Source of the DNA: Psychroserpens burtonensis DSM 12212
Lineage (GTDB): Bacteria; Bacteroidota; Bacteroidia; Flavobacteriales; Flavobacteriaceae
Assembly: GCF_000425305.1 (NCBI RefSeq)
Contig: NZ_AUDE01000023.1
Span: 26,121-90,120 of the forward strand
Length of the DNA: 64,000 nt
Reading direction: 5' to 3'
The stretch's first letter is position 1, and the number at the start of each line of letters is the position of its first letter. The position numbers were made by a program, and so were the translations under genes. Below are positions 9,198 through 17,554 of this stretch, piece by piece. The notes below the pieces were generated by a model that worked only from the letters and a program-made list of their open reading frames with translations, had not been told where the DNA came from and did no database searches.

Positions 9198-9273
9198 TTA
9201 TTAAATTTTCTTTAAAAAATGAAAAATAGTAAAAGAGTATTCGTTTTTCAAAGTAAAATGAAACATATAAAAG

Positions 9274-10497
9274 ATGAGTTTAAAAAGTAACTTACATACC
9301 CTAAAGGAAAAATATAAAGGAACTAAAATGGCGCCGGCGTTTAACGCACTCCACACCTTTTTATATTTACCAAACGAGACCACTCATAATGGAACTCATA
9401 TCAAAGCTGCCGATGATTTAAAGCGTACAATGAACATCGTCATTATGGCCTTGTTACCTTGTTTAGTCTTTGGTATGTATAACGCGGGCTACCAACATTA
9501 TGTAGCTTTAGGTGAAATTGAAAGATCGACTGGTTTTTTAGCGTCTACATTTTGGACGATGGATAACTTAATTGTAGGTATGTGGCAAGTATTACCATTG
9601 GTAATCGTGTCTTATGGAGTTGGTCTTGCTGTTGAGTTTTTATTCGCAGTAATCAAAGGTCACGAAGTAGAAGAAGGATACTTAGTAACGGGTATGCTAG
9701 TGCCTTTAATTGTTCCAGTAGATATTCCGTTATGGATGTTAGCTGTGGCAGTAGTATTTGGTGTTGTTATTGGTAAAGAGGTGTTTGGAGGTACAGGAAT
9801 GAATATTCTAAATCCTGCATTAACCATTAGAGCTTTTTTATTCTTTGCTTATCCAACATGGATGTCTGGAGATAAAGTTTGGGTTCATGGAGCAGTTGAA
9901 CGTGATCAAATGATCGCAAATGGTTCTAATTTAGATGCTATTTCGGGGGAAACAATATTGGGAAGTTATGCACAGAGTAATATGGTAGACTTTAGTTTTT
10001 TAGATATGTTTTGGGGATTAATTCCTGGTTCTGTTGGAGAGACCTCAAAGTTCTTAATTATTATAGGTGCACTATTCTTAATCTTTACTAAAATAGGAAG
10101 TTGGAGGATTATTGCATCGACATTGATTGGAGCACTTACAATGGGATTAATTTTTAACGGAGTTGTTTCTGCAGAATGGATTGGAGAAACAAGCAAATTC
10201 TATGGATTAATGAATGTACCATTCTGGCAACATTTAATTATTGGTAGTATTTTATTTGGAGCAGTATATATGGCAACAGATCCAGTAACCGCCTCTCAAA
10301 CAAATAAAGGAAAATGGATTTACGGGTTCTTAATTGGTTTCATATCCATTATGATTCGTGTATTTAATCCGGCATATCCAGAAGGCGTATTCTTGGCAAT
10401 CTTGTTAATGAATGTATTCGCACCTACAATTGACCACTATGTGGTTCAAGGAAATGTAAAGCGTCGTATGAGACGTTTAAAACTTAAAACTGCGTAA
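9274..10497 (+). CDS. nqrB: Na+-NQR subunit B, covalent-FMN membrane subunit
   Basis: 407-aa polytopic membrane protein, RnfD/NqrB family. Seen: PNETTHNGTHIKAADDLKR, GKEVFGGTGMNILNPAL and VYMATDPVTASQT, all typical of NqrB. The ApbE flavinylation site normally reads SGAT; here the matching segment is DAISGETILG, with Thr227 as predicted FMN acceptor and Glu replacing the usual Ala. The start at 9274 is 76 bp after nqrA. It should carry part of the Na+ channel and a quinone site. Confidence 0.95.
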   Translation: MSLKSNLHTLKEKYKGTKMAPAFNALHTFLYLPNETTHNGTHIKAADDLKRTMNIVIMALLPCLVFGMYNAGYQHYVALGEIERSTGFLASTFWTMDNLIVGMWQVLPLVIVSYGVGLAVEFLFAVIKGHEVEEGYLVTGMLVPLIVPVDIPLWMLAVAVVFGVVIGKEVFGGTGMNILNPALTIRAFLFFAYPTWMSGDKVWVHGAVERDQMIANGSNLDAISGETILGSYAQSNMVDFSFLDMFWGLIPGSVGETSKFLIIIGALFLIFTKIGSWRIIASTLIGALTMGLIFNGVVSAEWIGETSKFYGLMNVPFWQHLIIGSILFGAVYMATDPVTASQTNKGKWIYGFLIGFISIMIRVFNPAYPEGVFLAILLMNVFAPTIDHYVVQGNVKRRMRRLKLKTA

Positions 10498-10499
10498 TT

Positions 10500-11300
10500 A
10501 TGGAAAAAAGAACAGATAAAAACGGATACACAATAATCTTTGCCATAATTATGGTAGTGGTTGTTGGGTCTTTATTAGCTTTTACAGCATCGTCTCTAAA
10601 ACCAAATATAGCAGAAAACGAACGTATTGAGAAGCAACAAAATATTTTGTATGCTTTAGGTGTCAATGACAACGAGGGTGATGGTGATATTACATTTGTA
10701 TCTACTAAAGAAGTTGCAGCGTTGTTTAAGACAAAAGTTTCAGAGCAATTAGTGTTAGAGTCTAAGGATGGTAAAATTATTAAAACAATGACCAGACAAG
10801 AATTTATGGATGCTAATAATGGTAAAGAACCTTACCTAATTGATGTCAAAAAACAACAGGCTAACGCCAAAGCTGGTGAATCTCGTTTGTTGCCTTTATT
10901 TGTTGGACAATCAAAAGATGGAGAAACACAATATGTCGCTCCAATTAGAGGTAAAGGTCTTTGGGATGCCATTTGGGGATACGTTGCAGTAGACAAAGAT
11001 ATGATTGTTAGAGGTGCATTTTTTGATCATGCAGCAGAAACACCGGGTTTAGGTGCGAACATTAAGCAACGGTACTTTATGGATGATTTTGATGGAGAGC
11101 ATTTATTGACAGATGCTGGAGTCTTTAAAGGTATTAAGGTTGCTAAAGGAAATGCAGATCCTAAAAATATGGATAAGACAGATTATGAGGTTGATGCTTT
11201 AGCTGGTGCAACCATTACAGGTGACGGTGTATCTGCCATGATAAAGGCTGATTTTAAATTATATATGCCTTACTTCCAAAACTTAAAAAAAGTGAACTAA
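10500..11300 (+). CDS. nqrC: Na+-NQR subunit C, covalent-FMN periplasmic subunit
   Basis: 266 aa. One N-terminal membrane helix (about residues 10-28, YTIIFAIIMVVVVGSLLAF) is followed by a periplasmic FMN-binding domain. Seen: GLWDAIWGYVAVDKD, FFDHAAETPGLGANI, and the ApbE flavinylation motif DALAGATITG around Thr238. It begins 2 bases after the nqrB stop, indicating tight coupling. Confidence 0.95.
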   Translation: MEKRTDKNGYTIIFAIIMVVVVGSLLAFTASSLKPNIAENERIEKQQNILYALGVNDNEGDGDITFVSTKEVAALFKTKVSEQLVLESKDGKIIKTMTRQEFMDANNGKEPYLIDVKKQQANAKAGESRLLPLFVGQSKDGETQYVAPIRGKGLWDAIWGYVAVDKDMIVRGAFFDHAAETPGLGANIKQRYFMDDFDGEHLLTDAGVFKGIKVAKGNADPKNMDKTDYEVDALAGATITGDGVSAMIKADFKLYMPYFQNLKKVN

Positions 11301-11303
11301 ACT

Positions 11304-11948
11304 ATGGGACTACTTTCAAAAAAAGACGCTAAGTTAATAACAGATCCGTTAGCAGATAATAATCCAATTACGATTCAAGTATTAGGGATATGCTCAGCCT
11401 TAGCAATAACAGCAGAACTAAAAGCGTCCTTAGTAATGGCCATTGCAGTACTTTTTGTAATGGGTGTTGGTAACGTTGTGATATCATTAATTCGTAACTT
11501 GATTCCTTCAAAAATTAGAATTATTGTACAGCTTATTGTCGTTGCTTCTTTAGTGATTATTGTAGATCAAGTACTTAAAGCTTATGCTTATGAGTTGAGT
11601 AAAACACTCTCTGTGTTTGTTGGACTAATTATAACAAATTGTATCATTATGGGACGTTTTGAGGCTTTTGCCCTCGGAAATGGGCCTTGGAGAGCATTTC
11701 TTGACGGAATAGGAAACGCTGTAGGATATGGTGTGATTTTGATTATTGTTGGATTCTTTAGAGAACTATTAGGATCTGGGACGCTATTCGGAATACCAGT
11801 ATTAGGTGATGCTATTGAAAAAACAGGTTTGTACTCAACAGGTTATGAAAACAACGGATTCATGTTAATGCCACCAATGGCTTTAATTATTGTTGGGTTA
11901 TTAATATGGGTACAACGTAGTAGAAATAAGGATTTAATAGAAGACTAA
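11304..11948 (+). CDS. nqrD: Na+-NQR subunit D
   Basis: 214-aa polytopic membrane protein of the NqrD/NqrE (RnfE/RnfA) pair. Cys30 ([11 protein letters not shown]) and Cys113 ([10 protein letters not shown]) are in the two half-helix turns that, with the matching NqrE cysteines, hold the intramembrane 2Fe-2S cluster in the Vibrio enzyme. Also typical are [18 protein letters not shown] and [10 protein letters not shown]. It starts 3 bases after nqrC. Confidence 0.95.
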   Translation: MGLLSKKDAKLITDPLADNNPITIQVLGICSALAITAELKASLVMAIAVLFVMGVGNVVISLIRNLIPSKIRIIVQLIVVASLVIIVDQVLKAYAYELSKTLSVFVGLIITNCIIMGRFEAFALGNGPWRAFLDGIGNAVGYGVILIIVGFFRELLGSGTLFGIPVLGDAIEKTGLYSTGYENNGFMLMPPMALIIVGLLIWVQRSRNKDLIED

Positions 11949-12029
11949 AAAAGGTATTCAGTTTCAAGTAGTCTCGTTCTAGTAACACGCAAACGGATAA
12001 CAAAACTGAAGTATTAAAAATAAAAGACA

Positions 12030-12746
12030 ATGATAGAACACATCGAATTATTTTTCAAGGCTATTTTTATCGATAATATGGTATTTGCAGTATTCTTAGG
12101 TATGTGCTCATACCTAGCAGTATCTAAAAAAGTGACTACAGCAGTAGGTTTAGGAGCAGCAGTGATTTTCGTTTTAGCGATTACAGTGCCTTTAAACTGG
12201 TTGTTGGATCAATACCTTTTACAACCAGGAGCCTTAATATGGTTAGGTCCTGAATATGCAGATTATGATTTAGGTTTTTTATCTTTTATCATGTTTATTG
12301 CTACCATAGCAACAATGGTGCAACTAGTGGAAATAGTAGTTGAGAAATTCTCACCTTCATTATACAACTCACTTGGTATTTTCTTACCACTTATTGCCGT
12401 AAACTGTGCTATTTTGGGAGGCTCTTTATTTATGCAATCTAGAGAAATTGAAACACTAGGTTTAGCATTAAATTATGGAGTATCTTCTGGTATTGGATGG
12501 TTTTTAGCAATTCTTGCAATTGCGGCTATTCGTGAGAAAATAAGATATTCTAACGTGCCAGCTCCTTTAAGAGGTTTAGGAATTACATTTATTATTACAG
12601 GTTTAATGGGTATTGGTTTCTTAAGTTTTGGTGGTATGTTAACAGGTGGAGATGAAGAAATAGTCGAGGAAGAGAAAACGGTTGAAGTTCAACAAACAAC
12701 TGAAGATAATAAAGAGTTAGCTAATAATACTAAAATAATTGAATAG
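12030..12746 (+). CDS. nqrE: Na+-NQR subunit E with acidic C-terminal tail
   Basis: 238 aa. Membrane core as in NqrE, with cluster cysteines Cys26 (FLGMCSYLAV) and Cys126 (IAVNCAILGG) and SGIGWFLAILAIAAIREK. The family core ends near MLTGG; here about 32 further residues, mostly Glu, Asn, Gln and Thr (EEIVEEEKTVEVQQ), form an acidic tail. It is separated from nqrD by 81 bp, the longest gap in the operon, which contains an 8-bp inverted repeat (TTCAGTTT 11957-11964, AAACTGAA 12003-12010). Confidence 0.95.
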   Translation: MIEHIELFFKAIFIDNMVFAVFLGMCSYLAVSKKVTTAVGLGAAVIFVLAITVPLNWLLDQYLLQPGALIWLGPEYADYDLGFLSFIMFIATIATMVQLVEIVVEKFSPSLYNSLGIFLPLIAVNCAILGGSLFMQSREIETLGLALNYGVSSGIGWFLAILAIAAIREKIRYSNVPAPLRGLGITFIITGLMGIGFLSFGGMLTGGDEEIVEEEKTVEVQQTTEDNKELANNTKIIE

Positions 12747-12747
12747 T

Positions 12748-14061
12748 ATGATACTTTTAGAAGCAGGTACAATAGGGACAGTAGTAGCAACTGTAGCAGC
12801 GTTTTTAATAATTTCGCTTATACTCATAAGTCTATTATTATTTGTGAAACAAAAACTATCACCATCGGGTCCAGTAACGATCACAATTAATGGTGAACGA
12901 GAAATAGAAGTGGCATCTGGTAGTACATTACTAACGACTTTGAGTGCAGAGAAAATATTCCTACCATCTGCATGTGGTGGTGGTGGTACATGTATTCAAT
13001 GTGAATGTCACGTCCTTGAGGGAGGTGGAGAAGCTTTACCTACAGAGACTCCTCACTTTAGTAGAAAAGAATTAGCAAATGGAGCACGTTTATCTTGCCA
13101 AGTGAAAGTTAAACAGAATATGGAAATTACAATTCCAGAAGAGGTCTTCGGAATTAAAAAATGGGAAGCTACTGTAGTTTCAAATTATAATGTGGCGACG
13201 TTTATAAAGGAGTTTGTTGTTGAAATTCCTGAAGACATGAACTACAAAGCTGGTGGATATATTCAAATTGAAATCCCTGAGTGTGAAATCAAATATTCAG
13301 ATATGGATGTTGAAGCACATCCAGATGATCATCCTGGTGAACCAAATAAGTTTAAAGCTGATTGGGAGAAATTTGGCTTATGGCCTTTAGTTATGAAAAA
13401 TAACGAAACGATTGAGAGAGCTTATTCTATGGCTTCTTTCCCTGCTGAAGGACGTAAAATCATGCTTAATGTACGTATTGCAACGCCTCCTTTTGATCGT
13501 GCGAAAGGCGGTTGGATGGATGTGAATCCTGGTATCGCGTCGTCTTATATATTTGATCAAAAGATTGGAGATAAAGTAACAATTTCAGGCCCTTATGGAG
13601 AATTCTTTATCAATGAGTCTGAAAGTGAAATGTTGTACGTAGGTGGTGGTGCAGGTATGGCTCCAATGCGTTCACATTTATATGAATTATTTAGAACCAT
13701 AAAGACGGGACGTAAAGTAACGTATTGGTACGGAGGACGATCTAAAGCCGAGTTATTTTACATTCACTACTTTAGAGCATTAGAGAAAGATTTTCCAAAC
13801 TTTAAATTCTATATGGCACTCTCTGAACCTATGGAACAAGACAACTGGAAAGTAAAAGAAGATCTTGATGCGCCTGGAGATGGTTTTGTTGGATTCATTC
13901 ACAATTGTGTAATTGATAATTATTTGTCTAAACACGAAGCTCCAGAAGATATAGAATTATATTTCTGTGGACCTCCATTAATGAATCAAGCGGTTCAAAA
14001 AATGGGTGAAGATTTCGGTATTGCCGATGAGCACATTAGATTTGATGATTTTGGAGGTTAG
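12748..14061 (+). CDS. nqrF: Na+-NQR subunit F, NADH dehydrogenase
   Basis: 437 aa from the ATG at 12748; a TTG at 12739 inside nqrE is a possible but less likely start. Domains in order: one N-terminal membrane helix, a plant-type 2Fe-2S ferredoxin domain with Cys76, Cys82, Cys85 (SACGGGGTCIQCEC) and Cys117 (LSCQVKV), an FAD domain with RAYSMASFP and GPYGEFF, and an NAD domain with GGGAGMAPMRSHL and YFCGPPLMNQAV. It ends RFDDFGG. It receives electrons from NADH and passes them through FAD and the cluster. It begins 1 base after the nqrE stop; a terminator follows. Confidence 0.96.
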   Translation: MILLEAGTIGTVVATVAAFLIISLILISLLLFVKQKLSPSGPVTITINGEREIEVASGSTLLTTLSAEKIFLPSACGGGGTCIQCECHVLEGGGEALPTETPHFSRKELANGARLSCQVKVKQNMEITIPEEVFGIKKWEATVVSNYNVATFIKEFVVEIPEDMNYKAGGYIQIEIPECEIKYSDMDVEAHPDDHPGEPNKFKADWEKFGLWPLVMKNNETIERAYSMASFPAEGRKIMLNVRIATPPFDRAKGGWMDVNPGIASSYIFDQKIGDKVTISGPYGEFFINESESEMLYVGGGAGMAPMRSHLYELFRTIKTGRKVTYWYGGRSKAELFYIHYFRALEKDFPNFKFYMALSEPMEQDNWKVKEDLDAPGDGFVGFIHNCVIDNYLSKHEAPEDIELYFCGPPLMNQAVQKMGEDFGIADEHIRFDDFGG

Positions 14062-14111
14062 AATTACTTCGAAAACAGTAATGTCATAGTCGATATTTTA
14101 AAAATTTGAAT

Positions 14112-14142
14112 AAAAAACCAGCTCCTTAAGAGTTGGTTTTTT
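14112..14142 (+). terminator. Rho-independent terminator after nqrF
   Basis: The hairpin AAAAAACCAGCTC-CTTAA-GAGTTGGTTTTTT (one G-T wobble) ends in a T-run about 50 bases after nqrF. Its A/T symmetry could also serve the convergent gene ending at 14188. Confidence 0.85.
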
Positions 14143-14187
14143 GTATTTAATAAAGTGATTAAAGAATAAGAATGCTATTGTAAAGCA

Positions 14188-14640
14188 TTAATAGGTTAGG
14201 GTGTACTTTGGTTGGTTGTTTTTGACCTCAAATAGTTTGGTGTAATCCATAACGTTTGTCACATTATCTAATTGACACAATAATGTAATAACTGCGCAGA
14301 GGCCATTAAATAATACTTCTTTGTCTTGTGGATTTTCTGGTCTTTTATGATATCGTTTAAATGGTAATTGGTAACCACATGCGCTTAGAAAAGTAGCTTC
14401 AACCTGTAATAATTCTTGAGGTGTATAGCCATTAAAACGCCTATTTAGCATTTGGTGTACATTTCCGAGGTAATTCAGTTTAAGAGATCCGTGATGGTCA
14501 GAGAGGTGCTGCCAAGAATCTGTGCGGTCTAATATATTACCTACTGCACAACTTTTACAGCATTCAGGATGTAGTTCGTTATCATGATAAGCGAGATAGA
14601 GTTTTTTAATGGCTTCTTCTAGTCGTTGAGGCGTTTTCAT
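14188..14640 (-). CDS. Conserved small cysteine-rich protein found near nqr genes in Bacteroidota
   Basis: 150 aa with no signal peptide or membrane helix. Seen: NELHPECCKSCAVGN (Cys27, Cys28, Cys31), DSWQHLSDHHGSLKLNYLG, and SACGYQLPFKRYHKRP, then FNGLCAVITLLCQLDN. I recall relatives of this protein in flavobacterial genomes labelled, probably wrongly, as an NQR subunit F; it has no ferredoxin, FAD or NAD motif. The Cys and His clusters suggest metal or cofactor binding. It converges on nqrF, so it is not in the operon. Function unknown. Confidence 0.7.
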   Translation of the reverse strand: MKTPQRLEEAIKKLYLAYHDNELHPECCKSCAVGNILDRTDSWQHLSDHHGSLKLNYLGNVHQMLNRRFNGYTPQELLQVEATFLSACGYQLPFKRYHKRPENPQDKEVLFNGLCAVITLLCQLDNVTNVMDYTKLFEVKNNQPKYTLTY

Positions 14641-14663
14641 AGTATCACTTGTTGAAGTTTCTA

Positions 14664-14696
14664 CAAAAGATACAAAAAAAATAAAAGTGAATACAA
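14664..14696 (-). promoter_or_regulatory. Predicted promoter of the 150-aa gene
   Basis: On the minus strand TTG (14694-14696) is followed after 21 bases by TATCTTTTG (14664-14672), close to the TTG-N19/20-TAnnTTTG pattern, about 24 bases before the ATG at 14640. Confidence 0.45.
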
Positions 14697-14718
14697 AACT
14701 TTAACAGTGTATTACCCG

Positions 14719-14850
14719 TTAGAGATTATCTAAGTCTTGTTGATTTTCTTTGCTTTCTTTTTTCATCTTTATGTAACCCGTCACTAAACGTACTCCTAAT
14801 CTTGCAAAAAGTATAATGGCAATTACCATCACGATATTAAATCCGTCCAT
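14719..14850 (-). CDS. Small 43-aa single-helix membrane protein
   Basis: ATG at 14848-14850 and TAA at 14719-14721 give 43 codons. Residues 5-24 (NIVMVIAIILFARLGVRLVT) form a hydrophobic segment, followed by a basic then polar tail (MKKESKENQQDLDNL). It starts 4 bases after the cupin gene stop on the same strand, so it is probably translated from the same mRNA. No family recognised. Confidence 0.5.
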   Translation of the reverse strand: MDGFNIVMVIAIILFARLGVRLVTGYIKMKKESKENQQDLDNL

Positions 14851-14854
14851 AATA

Positions 14855-15250
14855 TTATTTATATTCCATGATTAAAAATACAGCAGTGCTATCTCCAATA
14901 TTAAGTACTTCGTGTGTAGAAATTTCAACTTTGCTAAAACTATAACCAGTTGGAACAGTAACCTCTCGAGTTCCTGTGGTATCTTTTATTCTGAATTTAC
15001 TTCCAGCCAGTGTATAAGCAAAGTGCGGATTGTGATAATGTTTCTCGTGACCAACATTAGGAGCAAATGAACATTTTAAAACTCTTAAGTTCTCGTTGTC
15101 TTCTATAACTTCGCACACAGCTTCATTATTCCAGCCAGCTTCTAAAGGATCTGGTAAGCCACTTTGGTTTTCGCAATGTAGCAGTATTAACGACAGAAAA
15201 CAGATAAATGTTACCTGATAAAGTATTTTTAGAGGAAGTTTAATACGCAT
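14855..15250 (-). CDS. Cupin-domain lipoprotein
   Basis: 131 aa. The N-terminus is basic then hydrophobic and ends LILLHC, a lipobox-like site with Cys26. The remainder is a single cupin: KCSFAPNVGHEKHYHNPHFAYTL supplies His ligands, and VPTGYSFSKVEISTHEVLNIG gives the second motif. Small envelope cupins of this type are usually metal binding, but a ligand or reaction cannot be assigned. It is followed by the 43-aa membrane ORF. Confidence 0.7.
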   Translation of the reverse strand: MRIKLPLKILYQVTFICFLSLILLHCENQSGLPDPLEAGWNNEAVCEVIEDNENLRVLKCSFAPNVGHEKHYHNPHFAYTLAGSKFRIKDTTGTREVTVPTGYSFSKVEISTHEVLNIGDSTAVFLIMEYK

Positions 15251-15581
15251 TTAATTGGGGTTTATTTATGCCCATGAAGGTAATGAATTTTTGCCTAAAA
15301 AAAGGGACTCACCTATTTGTCGTCTTACGAGTTGTGATTACAATATGTGCAGCATCAAAATATTTTCAAAGTTCCTAACCCTCTTTTGTGAGGCGTGATA
15401 CTAATTATGATGTTATTATCTCTGATATTTTTATATAGAGTCTATTCATTAATGTGTTGTGCAATCTAAATCCTAGTCATTACAATATTGATTTTGCCAA
15501 TATCATAGCGCAGCTACTTTTTATATTCTTATTTCGGAAATGAGCAGTTGATGAATAGGAATAAAAAGGTTAACCTTATTT
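15251..15581. other. Intergenic stretch between the cupin gene and the DUF6090 array
   Basis: 331 bases without a supported gene. Stop codons are frequent in all frames. Apart from the short palindrome at 15566-15577 and a small hairpin with stem CCTC/GAGG near 15380-15400, I see nothing here. Confidence 0.5.
15566..15577 (-). terminator. Palindrome with T-run at the end of the DUF6090 array
   Basis: AAGGTTAACCTT is a 12-bp perfect palindrome; on the minus strand it is followed by TTTTA. It lies 4 bases after the last array gene. The stem is short, so the terminator call is weak. Confidence 0.35.
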
Positions 15582-16367
15582 TCAATCTTTGTTTAAATCG
15601 TCTTGTATCAATTGATTCAATTTGTGAAGAAGCTGTATCATCTCTTTGTGAGCGGCCGCAATTCCTGTATTGTTCATTACTGAAAGTTTTAGTCCATTTC
15701 TAAATTCGTTTTTCTTTAGCAATTGGTTCAATTCAGGGATTACTGTAGCGGTATGTATTTGTGATGGGTGAATAGGTGTGGCCACTCCAGTTGCAGCTGT
15801 TTTTTGAAAGTCCAATGCATTGAGCATTTTGCCATTTTTTATGGAAACATTGTATAGATACTCCTCGTACTCCCGATACATGTGATGCTCACCATTATTT
15901 ATGTATACATACATTTTATCTAGTTCTAATAATTGATTTTTAATAGAATCATTAGTGATGTAATTGAGATTACCTGAGCTCACTAATTCTTTGTAAGTAT
16001 TGTTTGTAGGAATGAAGATTAATCTTTGAAAAACTTGGTTTATAGTCATTTCTAGTGAGATGATATCACCTGCTGTTTCCAGAGTTTTAAAATCGAGCAT
16101 GCGAGCAGCAGCTTGAGCTGTTGCTGCCCTATATTTCATGATACTGTCGTTGTTTTTAAATTCTATTGTGATATCTGTTTGCACGTTTTTTAGGTATTTT
16201 ATTTCTTGCTTGCGAGACTTTCTGTCCTCATTACTATTATTAATGGTCAGGGCGATTAAAATCCCAATAACCACAAGAATGATTTCGCCCAAGGCATAGA
16301 GTAAGTACCTACTCACTTTGTTTTCTTTAATCATATTTTGGCGTAGGTTTCTGAAGAATTTTATCAT
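15582..16367 (-). CDS. DUF6090 paralogue 1 (last of the array)
   Basis: 261 aa from the ATG at 16367, matching the MIKFF start of its relatives; an ATG two codons upstream (16373) is possible. Basic head, membrane helix at about 24-42, then a helical domain probably outside the membrane. The usual NNWNE after the helix reads NNSNE, losing a nearly invariant Trp. The family core motif is present as YKELVSSGNLNYITNDSIKN. The C-terminus (RNGLKLSVMNNTG) pairs it with the neighbour upstream and with the pseudogene at 21940-22742. Gap to the upstream gene is short (about 10 bases). Confidence 0.9.
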   Translation of the reverse strand: MIKFFRNLRQNMIKENKVSRYLLYALGEIILVVIGILIALTINNSNEDRKSRKQEIKYLKNVQTDITIEFKNNDSIMKYRAATAQAAARMLDFKTLETAGDIISLEMTINQVFQRLIFIPTNNTYKELVSSGNLNYITNDSIKNQLLELDKMYVYINNGEHHMYREYEEYLYNVSIKNGKMLNALDFQKTAATGVATPIHPSQIHTATVIPELNQLLKKNEFRNGLKLSVMNNTGIAAAHKEMIQLLHKLNQLIQDDLNKD

Positions 16368-16377
16368 TTTCAATATT

Positions 16378-17139
16378 TTATTTATCGAGCTCTTGGTTTA
16401 TCAATATAATAATTTGCTCTGTCGTATTCATCATGTTTTTGTATTCTACAATAAGATCTTCACTATTAAATTGAGCGAGAACAAAGCCATTTTTAAAAGT
16501 TCTGTTTTCTAAAAGGGTTTTAACTTCTGTTAATTCTAATTCTGGAAGTGTTTCACTTTTACTAACTTGTGCTTTTAAGTTCTCTATAGAGGTGTCTAAA
16601 TCAATAATTTCAAAAAATTTGTCGTAGAGATAGCGTTCATAATCTTCTTCCATTTCACTTTCAATAAAACGTATAATGCTGAGATTGTTTTGTAGATTTT
16701 GCAAGCTATCTTTCATTGTTTTATTAGATAGGATAGAAAGTTGTCCAGAGTTTAAGAGCTCTTGGTAGGTATTGTCATTGTTCTCAAAAGGATACCATTC
16801 CATAACTGTCAAGGAATGAAAATTAAATGCATCTACATCCAATGTTTTTTTTGCATTGAAAAAATCTAATACTAACTCAACAGACGTAATTGTATTGTTT
16901 CTTTCAGCTATAAAATTTTTGAGTGATTTCAAATTGAGTTTTAAGTCTATTTTTATGTTTTCTATATAGACCTTCTCGATAGTTCTTTGCTTTCGGTTTT
17001 CGCTCCAATTATTAATTTGCAAGGCTATTAAAATACCAAAAACCACTAAGATTATTTCGCCAAGAGCATAGAGGAGGTATTTCGTAGTTTGATTTTCCTT
17101 AATCAAGGATTTACGGGTGTTTCTAAAGAGTTTAATCAT
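16378..17139 (-). CDS. DUF6090 paralogue 2
   Basis: 253 aa, head MIKLFRNTRK, then membrane helix with VVFGILIAL (Phe instead of Ile) and NNWSENRK. The core reads YQELLNSGQLSILSNKTMKD. The C-terminal segment FKNGFVLAQFNSEDLIVEY resembles NGFVMAIYEFSVINKQ in the pseudogene at 21940-22742, defining a subgroup with paralogue 1. About 114 non-coding bases separate it from the deletion pseudogene upstream. Confidence 0.9.
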   Translation of the reverse strand: MIKLFRNTRKSLIKENQTTKYLLYALGEIILVVFGILIALQINNWSENRKQRTIEKVYIENIKIDLKLNLKSLKNFIAERNNTITSVELVLDFFNAKKTLDVDAFNFHSLTVMEWYPFENNDNTYQELLNSGQLSILSNKTMKDSLQNLQNNLSIIRFIESEMEEDYERYLYDKFFEIIDLDTSIENLKAQVSKSETLPELELTEVKTLLENRTFKNGFVLAQFNSEDLIVEYKNMMNTTEQIIILINQELDK

Positions 17140-17253
17140 ATTTGTTTTCTGAGAAAGTAAATGTCTTTATGGTTTTGATGAAAGTGCAACAGAAATCAAT
17201 TTAAAGTATAACTTTTATTACATGTTTATTGATGTCTAATTCTTATACTGTTG

Positions 17254-17545
17254 TTATTGTATCAAAGTTCTTAATTTATTTTCAATTGATGTATTCAGTT
17301 CTTCTGTTTTTTCGAATAATTGCTTGTAGAAGCTATATTTAATAGCGTTAATAAATAGACTCTCTACTAATGGTAGCTTAAATTCTTCATCCTTTTGTAG
17401 TGTTTTCATTCCAATTGTTGATCTGCAACGCAATCAAGATACCAAGAACTACAAGGATGATTTCGCCAATGGCATATTTGAAGTATTTACCTGTTTTATT
17501 CTCCATAAGTAGGTTTTGACGTATTTTTCTAAATATTGTAATCAT
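17254..17545 (-). pseudogene. DUF6090 pseudogene with large internal deletion
   Basis: Starting at the ATG at 17545 the head is intact (MITIFRKIRQNLLMENKTGK, then KYFKYAIGE, helix and QINNWNEN) but translation ends after about 54 codons. In another frame the typical C-terminal end follows at once (LQKDEEFKLPLVESLFINAI to ENKLRTLIQ-stop at 17254). The central 150 or so codons are missing and the join is out of frame. This is a remnant of a recombination or deletion inside the array. Confidence 0.85.
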
Positions 17546-17554
17546 AAGCTAGTG

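Noticed and set aside
9201..9383. Minus-strand 60-aa ORF at the start of nqrB
   Set aside because: Antisense to nqrB and its leader; composition fits a shadow frame.
11957..12010. 8-bp inverted repeat TTCAGTTT/AAACTGAA between nqrD and nqrE
   Set aside because: 38-base loop and no T-run; could be chance, so not listed as a terminator.
14188..14640. Annotation of the 150-aa protein as NQR subunit F
   Set aside because: It lacks ferredoxin, FAD and NAD motifs; the true nqrF is at 12748-14061.
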